Shown: one piece after another, positions 18,401 through 30,400 of the stretch
Layout: each line of letters starts with the position of its first letter
How positions within the stretch are numbered: position 1 is the first letter of the stretch
Assembly (NCBI RefSeq): GCF_037479095.1
Contig: NZ_JBBGZW010000001.1
Coordinates: 1,240,001-1,304,000, forward strand
Source: Pantoea nemavictus
Lineage (GTDB): Bacteria > Pseudomonadota > Gammaproteobacteria > Enterobacterales > Enterobacteriaceae
Direction: 5' to 3'
Length of the DNA: 64,000 bases
The notes under the pieces: generated by a model
What the model saw: only the letters and a program-made list of their open reading frames with translations
Databases searched by the model: none
What the model was told of the DNA's origin: nothing
Program-made: the position numbers and the translations under genes

Positions 18401-21400
18401 TTGGCCAGGGGGCCCTGAATCGTCCCGACATCATCGGTGATCACCAGATTGGTGACCGGATTCGGTGCCACGGTGTCAATGCTCAGGGTGGTGGACGTGG
18501 TTGGGCTGACGTTGCCCGCCGCATCCGTCGCCGTCACATTCAGCGTGTGGGTGCCATTACTCAGCGCAGTGGAGACGAAGCTCCATGTGCCGTTGCTGCC
18601 CACCGTGGTGGTGCCGAGCAACGTTGTCCCGTCGTAAACGCTGATCTTCGCACCAATCTCACCCGAACCGGTTAACAGCGGCGTACTGTCGTTGGTCACG
18701 CCATTGTTCGGAATGGTCACCGCCGTACTGCCGTTGTTGTTGGCTGCCACCAGATTGGTGACCGCCGCCGGTGGCGTGGTATCGATAATCACCGAGGCCG
18801 AGGTGGTGCCGCTGACGTTACCCGCCGCATCCGTTACCGTGACGCTCAGTGGATGCGGGCCGGTGGTCAGTACACCGGTCGTGAAGGTCCAGCTGCCGTC
18901 GCTGCCGGCAATCGCCGTACCCAGCGGCGCAGCGCCATCGTAAATCGTGACTCGACTGCCCGCTTCGGCCACGCCGCTCAGCGTTGGCGTGGTGTCGTTG
19001 GTGGCTCCTCCGCTCGGCACCGTGGTGTTGGTGACGTCGTTAGTGATCACCAGCGTTGATGCCGTCGGTGCTACCGTGTCTACGGTGATGGAGACCGGCG
19101 TGGTAGCCGCGCTGGTATTACCCGCGGCATCTTTCACCGTTACGCTGAGCGGATGAACGCCGTTGCTCAGTGTGGCGGTGGTGAAGGTCCAGGCACCGCC
19201 GGCTCCAGCAGTCACCGAACCCAGCACCGTGCTGCCGTCATAGATGGTGACAATTGCATTGGCTTCCGCCGTGCCGCTCAGCGTTGGCGTGGCATCATCG
19301 GTTACCGCACCATTAGCCAGCGGTCCCTGAATCGTGCCGACGTTATCGTTGATCACCAGGTTAGTCACCGGTGACGGTGCCACGGTATCAATCGTCAGGG
19401 CGAACGCAGCATTCGGGCTGACGTTGCCCGCTGCATCGGTCGCCGTGACGTTAAGGGTGTGTGCTCCGTCCGCCAGGGTTGGCGTAGTGAAGCTCCAGCT
19501 GCCGTTGCTGCCTGCGGTGACCGAACCGATAATCGCCGTACCATCACGGATGATCACCAGACTGCCCGCTTCTGCGCTACCGCTGAGGGCTGGCGTATTG
19601 TCGTTGGTGCTGCCACCCGCGTTAATCGCTACCGGCGTGCTGCCGTTGTTATTGGCCGCCGCCAGCCCGGTGATCGCCACCGGCGCTACGGTATCAATAT
19701 TCACCGTCGCCGCGGTGCTGCCACTGACGTTACCGGCCGCATCGGTCACCGTCACGCTCAGTGCATGCGCGCCCTGGGTCAGAACATCGGTGGTGAAGCT
19801 CCATGCCCCGCCGCTTCCTGCCGTTGCGGTGCCCAGCAGCGTTGTGCCGTCATAAATCGAAACGCGGCTGCCCGCTTCCGCCGTGCCGCTCAGCGTTGGC
19901 GTGCTGTCGTTGGTCGATCCACCATTCGGCACCGTGGTACCGTTGGTATCGTTAGTGACCAGCAGCGTTGCGTTGGCCGGTGCCACCGTATCCACATTGA
20001 CCGTGAAGTTGGTCGCGGTGCTGGTGTTGCCCGCCGCGTCGCGCACCGTCACGCTCAATGGATGCGATCCATCACTCAGTGCGGCAGTGGTGAAGCTCCA
20101 TGCGCCGTTGCTGCCGGCAACCGCAGAACCCAGCACCGTGCTACCTTCCGAGATGATCACCACGTTGCCCGCCGTGGCGGTTCCGCTCAGCGTTGGCGTG
20201 TTGTCATCGGTTGAAGCGCCGTTGCTAAGGTTACCGGTAGTGGCACCCACGTTGTCAGAGACCAGCAGATTGGTGACGGGCGTTGGTGCCGCGGTGATCA
20301 CCGTGAGGCTGATCGAGGCATCTGGGCTGACATTGCCTGCTGCATCGGTCGCCGTCACCGTCAGCGTATGCAGACCATCAGCGAGCGTTGGCGAGGTGAA
20401 GCTCCACGCACCGTTGCTGCCTGCAGTAACTGAACCAATCTGGTTGGCGCCATCGAAAATTTTAACGATGCTACCGGCTTCCGCCGTACCGCTCAGCGCT
20501 GGCGTGCTGTCGTTGGTAGTGCCGCCAGCGGCAATCGCCACCGGTGAGCTGCCGTTGTTGTTAGCCGCAGCCAGACCGCTGACGGCTGCAGGAGCTGCAG
20601 TATCAACGATCACCGTTGCCGTGCTGGACGCTACGCTGGTATTCCCTGCAACATCGGTCACGCGCACGGACAGCGCATGGCTACCGTCACCCAGTACTGC
20701 GGTGGTGAAGTTCCAGTCCCCGCCCGCGCCGGCAGCCACTGAACCCAGCAGCGTGGTGCCATCGTAAATAGTGATGACGCTGCCCACTTCCGCCGTACCG
20801 CTCAGGGTTGGCGTATTATCGTTGGTCGCGCCGCCATTCGGCACCACCGCACCGGTCTCGTCGTTGTTGACCACCAGCGTTGAGGCGTTTGGCGCAAGGG
20901 TATCCACGGTGAGATTCACCACATCCGAGCGCGGTCCAACGTTGCCCGCCGCATCGGTGACGGTAACACTCAGCACATGCCCGCCCTGGCTGAGGGTTGG
21001 CGCGGTGAAGGTCCACTCACCGCTAGCGTTGGCGACCGTAGAGCCAATCACCGTGTTGCCATCATAAACCGTGACAATACCGTTGGCTTCGGCCAGTCCT
21101 GCCAGCCGTGGCGTGCTGTCGTTGGTGATACCGTTGTCAGCAATCGGTACTGTGATGCCGTCGTTGTTATTGGCGGCAGACAGATTGGTGGCGGCGAGCG
21201 GTACTCCGGTATCGATAGTGAAGTTCACCGGCGGTGAAGATTCTCCCGGATTACCGGCTGAATTTACTGTCGTGACATAGATGCTGTGAGTTCCGTCGGC
21301 TAGCGTAGGCGTAAAGCTCCACTGCCCAGTGTTGCCAACGGTAACGCTGCCCAGCACGGTAGCGCCATCATGGATGGTGATCACATCCCCTTCCTCAGCG

Positions 21401-24400
21401 GCACCGGTTAAGACCGGCGTGCTGTCATTGCTGTTGGCACCGTTGCTCAACTCAACCGGCGTGGTGCCGTTGTCATCGGTGATCACCAGCGTGCTGGTGG
21501 CGGGTGGCAGATCGGCGGCAATGTTCAGCGTAAACGCCGGACTACTCACCGCGCTGACGTTACCCGCCGCATCGGTTACCGTGAAGGTGAAACTGTGCCC
21601 GCCGTTAGAGAGCCCGGTACCCGGCGTATAGCTCCAGTTACCGCCAACCGCGTTGACGGTAGCCAGCAGCGTGGTGCCATCATAAATCGAGATTCGACTG
21701 CCCGCCTCTGCTGTACCGCTAAAGGTTGGGGTGTTGTCATCGGTGGTGACGCCGTTGGTCAATGGACCGGTGCTGCCGCCTACGTTGTCGTTTACCGTCA
21801 AATCAGCGAGGGTGATCGGATCCGGCACCGACGTATCGATATAGACGGTAATCGGCGTCGCTTCAGGCCCGGTGGTACCCGCCGCGTTAGTGACCGACAC
21901 GGTGAAGCTATGCTGGCCATCCGACAAGGTCGTGGTTTGGAAGCTCCATGTGCCGTTATCACCCACCGTAGTGGTGCCGAGCAGGGTAGGTCCTTCGTAA
22001 ACATTGATGGTGGTGCCCGCCACACCGGTACCGCTTATCACTGGCGTGTTGTCGTTGGTATCCCCTTCATTCGCGACCTGCACCGGCGTGGTATTAGCAT
22101 CGTTATAGACAGCAAAGCTCGGCACTTGTGCTGGCGTTGAGGTGTCCACCGTCAGCGATACCGAGGCATTGGAACTGACGTTACCCGCTGCATCCGTCAC
22201 GCTGACGTTCAACGTATGCGTGGCATTCGAGAGCGCCGTGGTGGTGATGCTCCACGCACCATTGCTGCCCGCTATCGCCGAACCCACCAGCGTGGTGCCG
22301 TCGTAGACTCTAACCACGGCATTGGCTTCAGCCGTGCCGCTGATGGCTGGCGTGCTGTCGTTGGTGATGCCGCCGTCAGCAATCGTGACCGGCGTGCCGC
22401 CATTGTTGTTCTGCAGCAGCAGATCGTCAGCCGGCTGCGGTGGCGTAACATCCACCACCACGGTAAAGCTGGCGGAAGGCGCGCTGACATTACCCACTTC
22501 ATCGGTCACTGTCGCGGTCAGCGTGTGCGAACCATCCGTCAACACAGGCGAACTGAAGCTCCAGCTTCCGTCGCCCAGCGCCGTGGTGCTGCCAATCACG
22601 ATATTACCGTCGTAAATGGTCACCAGACTGCCCGCTTCTGCCGCCCCGCTCAGCAGCGGTGTGTTGTCACTGGTGCTTGCGCCGTTAGGCACCAGCACCG
22701 GCGCACCGCTGTTGTCATTACTCACCACCAGCGTGGCTGGCGTAGGTACGGTGGTATCAACGGTAAACTCGATCGCCGTGGAAGCGGGGCCCGCGTTACC
22801 TGCCGCATCGACAACGGTGGTGGTCAGACTGTGCTCGCCATCATCAAGCTGCGGTGAACTAAAGCTCCACTGCCCGTTGCTACCCACCGAAGCGCTGCCC
22901 AGGATTTCAGTGCCATCACGAATAATGATGGTGCTGCCCGCTTCTGCCGTACCGCTCAGGAACGGCGTGTTGTCATTGGTGAAGCCACCGTTGGTGATGG
23001 CAACCGGTGAAGTGCCTTCATCGTTGCTGGCGACAATATTCCCCGCGACTGCCGGCGGAGTGGCATCGATCACTACGCCAATGGTGGCAGGTGCGCTGAC
23101 GTTACCCGCCGCATCACTGGCCGTAACGCTGAAGGTATGCGTACCGTCCGCCAGTGCCGTTTGCGGCGTAAAACTCCATGTACCGCCCGCTCCCACGGTG
23201 GTGGAACCCAGCACGCCATTTTGATCGGCAATGGTAATGATACTGCCCGCCTGGCCCGAACCGCTCAGCACTGGCGTGTTGTCATTGGTGAGGCCGCCGT
23301 TCGGGATAGTGACTGGCGTGCCGATATCGTTAGTCAGCGTCAGTCCGGTTGCGGCTGGCGGTGCTACGGTATCGACGGTGACGGTAATCGCGCTGCTTGC
23401 CGGGCTGGTATTCCCCGCCGCATCGCGCACCGTCACGCTCAGATTATGCGTACCGTCAGTCAGGGTGGGTGAGAAGCTCCAGTCGCCCTGCGCATTGGCG
23501 ATGGCGCTGCCCAACACCGTGGTGCCATCAGAAACGATAACGATGCTGTTGGCTTCCGCCGTACCGCTCAACAGCGGCGTGCTGTCGTTGGTGGTGCCGT
23601 TGTTGGCAATCGGCACCGGCGTGCCGCCGTTGTTATTGTTGAGTTCAAGGCCCGTCGCCGCCACCGGCGCAACGGTATCCACGGTAAAGGCAATCGCGCT
23701 GGATGCGGGACCCACGTTGCCAGCTGGATCGGTCACCGTCGCCGTCAGGCTATGGCCGCCCTCACCCAGCGTTGGCGTGGTGAAACTCCACTGGCCATTA
23801 CTGCCAACAATCGCGCTGCCTAGCACCTGCGTGCCATCTCGTACCGTGACGGTGCTGCCCGCTTCGGCGGTGCCGCTGAGCAGCGGCGTGGCATCGTTAG
23901 TGGTGCTATTGCCATCAATCCCCACCGGCGTGCTGCCGTTGTTATTACTCAGCTCCAGCGCGTCTGGTGCTGCCGGCGGTGTGGTATCGATGCTGAAGTT
24001 GAGCGCCGCCGATGGCGCGCTAACGTTACCGGCGGGATCGGTCACCGTGGTGGTCAGACTATGCGGCCCCTCGCCGAGCACCGTCGAAGTGAAGCTCCAG
24101 TTGCCGCTGCTGCCTACCACCACCGAACCCAGCACGTTGCTGCCATCAGAGATAGTCACCGTGCTGCCCGCTTCGGCGCTACCGCTCAATACCGGCGTGG
24201 TGTCGTTGGTGGAACCGCCTACGGCGATGGGCACCGCGGTGCCGCCTGAATCATTGCTCAGCTGCAGACCGGTGGCTGCCGACGGCGCTTCGGTATCCAC
24301 AGTAAAGGTGATGGCCGTGGACGGTGCGCTGCTGTTGCCTGCGGCATCGGTGACGGTCGCCGTCAGGCTATGCTCGCCCTGGCTCAGCGCCGGTGTGGTG

Positions 24401-27400
24401 AAGCTCCAGGCTCCGTCGTTTCCGACAATCACCGTGCCGAGCACGGTAGTGCCATCGCGCACGACCACGATACTGTCCGGATCCGCGTTCCCACTCAGCA
24501 CCGGCGTGGTGTCGTTGGTCGCGCCGCCGGAAGCAATTGGCGCTGGCGTGTTGCCCTGATCGTTATTGAGTTCCACGTCAGTAGCTGCTGGCGGTGCTTC
24601 GGTATCAATGGTCACCGTCACCGCCGGTGATGCCGGGCCGACGTTACCCGCCGTATCGGTCACCGTGGTGGTGAGACTATGTCCACCCGCATCCAGTGGT
24701 GTGGTTGGTGTGAAGCTCCATTTGCCATCGGTGCCAACCGTGGTGCTACCCAGCACCGCGCCATTATCACTTACCGTCACCACGCTGCCCGCTTCGGCGC
24801 TGCCGCTCAATACTGGCGTGGTGTCGTTGGTGCGGCCACCGGTATCAATCGGTACCGCTGTGCCGCTGCTGTCATTGCTGAGTTGCAGATCGGTGGCGGC
24901 GGCTGGCGGTGTGGTATCCACGGTAAAGGCGATCGCTGTGGAAGCACCGCTGCTGTTGCCAGCCGGATCGGTCACGGTGGTGGTCAGGCTGTGCGCGCCC
25001 TCACCCAGCGCGGTAGCTGGGGTGAAGCTCCAGTTGCCGTCAGTGTCCGCGGTTGCTGTGCCCAATACGGTTGTGCCATCACGCACCGTGACGGTGCTGC
25101 CCGCCTCCGCGGTGCCGCGCAGGATAGGAGTGTTGTCGTTGGTGATGCCGCCGGCAGCGATGGTCGTGCCGCCATCATTGCTCAGCTGCAGCCCGGTTGA
25201 GGTGGCCGGTGGCTGCGTATCCACCGTAAAGGCGATCGCCGTAGACGGATCGCTGACGTTGCCCGCCGGGCTGGTCACGGTGGTGGTCAGGCTATGCGCG
25301 CCTTCGCTCAGGGCTGGCGTGGTGAAGCTCCAGGTTCCACCGCTGCCCACCGTCACCGTGCCCAGTACCGTGGTGCCATCCAGCACCGTGACGGTGCTAC
25401 CTGCGGCTGCTGTGCCGCTGATCACCGGCGTGGTGTCGTTGGTCGCGCCGCCGGAGGTAATCGGCACTGGCGTGCCGCCATTGTCATTGTTGAGCGCCAC
25501 GTCGCCTGCTGCCGGTGGCTGCGTGGTATCAATGTTGACGGTGATCGGCGTTGAGGTTGGCCCAACGTTGCCAGCCGGATCGGTGACGGTGGCGGTGAGC
25601 GTATGCTCGCCTGCCGCCAGCGGTTGGCTTGGCGTAACGCTCCAGCTGCCATCGCTGCCTACGGTGGCGCTGCCAATAATGTCTGTGCCATCACGTACCG
25701 TTACGATGCTGCCCGCTTCGGCCGTACCGCTCAGGGCTGGCGTGGTGTCATTGGTGGTGCCGCCAGCGGCAATCGGTAGCGGCGTCGCACCGTCGTTATT
25801 GCTCAGTTGCAGACCCGTAGCCGCAGCTGGCGGTGTGATATCTACCGTGACCACAATCGGCGTCGATGGCGCGCTGGTATTGCCCGCCGGACTGGTTACC
25901 GTCGCGGTTAAACTGTGGTTACCCTCGTTCAGGGCTGGCGTTGTAAAGCTCCACTCGCCGCCGCTGCCGACGGTAACGGTGCCCAGCACGGTGCCGCCAT
26001 CAGAGACGGTAATAGTGCTGCCCTCCGCTGCGGTACCACTCAACACCGGCGTGGCATCATTGGTCGCCGCGCCTGAGTTAATCGGAACTGGCGTGCCGCT
26101 GGTGTCGTTGCTGAGCTGCACACCGCCGGGTGCTGGCGGCGTGGTGACATCGAGGGTAAAGGTCAGTGGCGTACTCGCCGCGCCGGTATTGCCCGCCGCA
26201 TCGGTCACCGTGGTGGTCAGGCTGTGTGCGCCCGGATCCAGCGCGGGTGACGTAAAGCTCCAGTTGCCATCGTTGCCGACGGCCACCGAACCCAGCACGC
26301 TAGTGCCGTCGAGAATCGTCACGATGCTGCCCGGTTCAGCGCGCCCGCTGAGTACCGGCGTCAAATCATTGGTGGTGCCACCATCGGCTATCGGTACCAG
26401 CGTGCCGCTGCCATCATTGCTGAGCTGCAGATCGCTGGCAACGGCCGGTGCCGTGGTATCGACAATCACTATCACCACCGACGATGCTGGACCAACGTTG
26501 CCCGCCGGATCGGTGACGGTGGTGCTGAGGTTGTGCTGCCCTTCGCTCAGTGGATCGGTTGGCGTAAAGCTCCAGTTGCCATCGCTGCCGGTAGTCGCCG
26601 TCCCCAACTCGGTGGTGCCGTCGCTGACGGTTACGGTGCTACCTGGCTCGGCGGTGCCGCTCAGCGTTGGCGTGGTGTCATTGGTGGTGCCGCCTGCGGC
26701 AATCGGCGTGCCGTCATCGTTACTGAACTGTACATTGCCTGCCGCCGCTGGCGGTTGGGTATCGACGGTGACGGTGACCGGCGGTGACGCTGGGCCGGTA
26801 TTGCCCGCCGGATCGGTGACGGTTGAGGTCAGGCTGTGATTACCATCGCTTAGCGGAGGCGTGGTGTAACTCCAGTTGCCATCGTTGCCCACCGTGGTGG
26901 TACCGAGCACGGTGGTGCCATCGGAGACGGTGACCGTACCACCGGCTTCACCGGTTCCGCTCAGCGTTGGCGTATTGTCGTTAGTGCTGCTGCCGGCAGG
27001 AATCGGATCGCCTGCATCATTGGTCAGCGCCACATCCGCTGGCGCGGTTGGCACCACGGTATCAATGGTGATGTTGATGGTCGGCGTATCGGTTTCAACA
27101 CCGGTTGTTGGATTGGTGGCCGTGGCGTGGAACGCGTAGTTGCCATCAGCCAACGCCGCTGGCGTGAAGTTCCACTGCCCATCGGTGCCCGCCACCACGC
27201 TGCCAATAATCGTGGTGCCGTTGTACAGGGTGATCAGATCGCCCTCGCTTGCCTGGCCACTCAAAATTGGCGTGGTGTCATTGGTGCTGGAATTGTTTGG
27301 CAGTTCCACCAGCGTGCTGCCGCTGTCGTCGCTGACAATCAGCAAGCTGTTGGTGGCCGGTACGCCAGCATCGACATTGAGTGTAAATACCGGCGAAGAG

Positions 27401-30400
27401 GGACTGACATTACCCGCCGCATCGGTCACCGTGGTGGTCAGACTATGCTGGCCATTGGTCAGCGCGGCATCTGGCGTGAAGCTCCAGCTGCCGTTGCTGC
27501 CAACCGTCGCTGAGCCGAGCAGCGTGGTGCCGTCATAGACGCGCACCACCGCTCCCGCTTCGGCTGTGCCGCTCAGGGTTGGCGTGCTGTCATCGGTAAT
27601 GGTGCCGGAGGTTAACGGGCCGGTGCTGCTGCCAACGTTATCCGTGACGACCAATCCGCTGGTCGCCGCTGGCGCGACGGTATCAACACTAAAGGCGATC
27701 GGTGCCGTGGCCGGGCTGACGTTGCCCGCCGCATCGGTCACCGTGGTGGTCAGGCTGTGATTGCCTTCCGCCAGCGTTGGCGTGGTGAAACTCCAGTTGC
27801 CATCGCTGCCCACCGTCACGGTTCCCAGCACGGTGGTACCATCCAGAATCGTGACGGTACTGCCCGCTTCCGCGCTGCCGCTCAACACCGGCGTTGCATC
27901 ATTGATGGCGTTGCCGGAGGTGACGGGTTGCGTAATGCTGCCAGCATCATTGGTGAGTGCCACCCCGCTCGCCGCATCCGGCACCACGGTATCAACGGTG
28001 ATGTTGATGGTGCCGGAATTGGTCACGTTGCCGCTGGTATCCGTGGCAACCGCGTGGAAGGCGTAAGTGCCGTCGGCCAGAGCCGCTGGCGTGAAGCTCC
28101 ACTGGCCATCCGCACCGGCGACGGTGCTGCCCAGCAGCGTGGTGCCATTGTACAACTCAACGACCGCATTGGCCGCAGCCAGCCCGCTGAGGGTTGGCGT
28201 GGTGTCCTGCGTGCTGGAACCCTCAGGCAGCACTTTCAGCGTGCTGCCGCTGTCATCGGTGATCTCCAGCGTACTGGTAGTTGGCGGCACGCCCGCATTG
28301 ACGGTGAATTCAACATCGGGGGAGGCCGGGCTGACGTTGCCCGCCGCGTCGGTCAGCGTGACGCTCAGCGAATGGCTACCGTTACTCAGGGTTGGCGTGG
28401 TAAAGCTCCAGCTGCCATTGGTGCCCACGGTAACGCTGCCAATCAGCGTGGTGCCGTCATAAATTTTGACGATGGCATTCGCCTCACCGTTACCGGTTAA
28501 GGTCGGGGTGTTGTCATCGGTGGTACCGCCTGCGGTGATAGGGCCTGTGGTGCTGCCGACGTTATCGCTGATCACCACATTGCTGGCACCCGCTGGCGCC
28601 TGGGTATCAACCGTGAAGGTGATTGGGCTGGAAGCCGGACCGACGTTACCCGCCGCATCGGTCACGGTAGTGGTGAGGCTGTGGTTGCCTTCGGTCAGCG
28701 TCGGCGAGGTGAAGCTCCATGTGCCATTGCTGCCGACAGTTGCCGTGCCCAGCACGGTGCTGCCATCACGCACCGTCACAGTGCTGCCCGGTTCGGCGGT
28801 GCCGCTGAGCACCGGCGTGGTGGTATTGGTGGCGCCACCGGAAGCGATCGGTTGCAGCGTGCTGCCATCGTTATCGCTCAGCTGTATGCCGCCAGCCGCC
28901 GCTGGGGCGACGGTATCGATAGTGATGGAAATTGTCGGCGTTTGCGTCACGTTGCCGCCGGTATCAGTCACCGAGGCGTGAAGAGCATAAGAACCATCAG
29001 CCAAAGTGCCTGGAGTAAAGGTCCACTGACCATCACTGCCCGCCACCACGCTACCCAGCACGGTTGTGCCGTTGTACAGCGTGATAAGCGCCCCGGCGGT
29101 GGCGAGGCCACTCAGCGTTGGCGTGTTGTCGTGGGTGCTGGCACCGTTGCTAAGCTGCACCAGCGTGCTACCGGTATCATCGGTGATTTCAAATGAGGTG
29201 GTGGCTGGCGGAATACCGGCCTGAACATTGACTTCATATGCAGGCGACGCGGGACTGACGTTACCGGCGGCATCAGTCAAGGTAACCGTTAAGCTGTGGC
29301 TACCGTTGCTCAAGGTTGGCGTGGTGAAACTCCAGCTGCCATTTGCTCCCACCACCGCCGTGCCGAGCAGGGTTTGCCCGTCATAAACGCTCACCACTGC
29401 GCCTGCTTCACCGCGCCCACTCAGGGTTGGCGTATTGTCATCGGTGGAGGAGCCGTTTGGCACATTGCCTGAGTTATTGCCGGAGTTATCACTCAGTGAC
29501 AGCTCCGTAGCAGCGGCAGGCGCCTGGGTATCCACGGTAAAGGTGATGGTGGTCGGCGTACTGGAATTACCCGCCGCATCGGTGGCAGTGATGCTCAGCG
29601 TATGGCTACCCTGGCTCAGCGCTGGGCTGGTAAAGCTCCATGCGCCATTGCTACCGACGGTAACGCTGCCAAGCACCGTATTGCCATCACGAATGGTGAT
29701 GATGCTGCCCGCTTCTGCGGTACCGCTCAGCTGTGGCGTGGTGTCATTGGTGGCGCCGCCGTTGGTGATCGGCAGCGCAGTAGCGCCGCTGTTGTTCACC
29801 ACGGACAAACCCGCCACGGCATCCGGCGCTACGGTATCAACGGTGAAACCTACGGGATTTGACGCCGCGCTGGTATTGCCAGCGGCATCGGTTGCGGTCA
29901 CGCTCAGGCTATGCTGGCCATCCGTCAGCGTAGGCGTGGTGAAGCTCCAGCTACCATCGGCACCTGCGGTCACTGAGCCGATCAGCGTATTGCCGTCATA
30001 GATGCGGATGATGGCACCCGCTTCTGCGGTTCCGCTTAACGTTGGCGTATTGTCGTCGGTGATGCCACCTGCACTGATCGTGCCCTGATAGGGGCCAACG
30101 GCGTCCGTAACCACCACATCGCTCACTAGGGCTGGTGGTGTGGTGTCGGGATTGGTCGGGTTAGTGGGATTGCCACCGTTATCTCCAGGTGAGGCATTTC
30201 CGCCACCGCCGCCAGAGCCAGCAAACAGCGCGCCGATACCGGCCAGCGCTGCACCACCGATACCGAAGGCGGCAATGGTGCCGTCATTGGTGGTGTTTTC
30301 CGCTAACAGACCTTCGGTGCTGTCGATAGAGACATACTGGAAACCTTCTGTACCGGGATCTTCCACCCACCACATCGCGCCGCGATCGTCCTGCAGGACC

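Noticed and set aside
24566..26839. Long plus-strand open frames opposite the adhesin (up to 757 codons at 24566-26839, and 442 at 23231-24559)
   Set aside because: They are antisense to the Ig-like repeats. The repeats lack certain codons, which keeps the opposite frames open, and the translations are low-complexity Val/Pro/Ser repeats with the period of the adhesin array.
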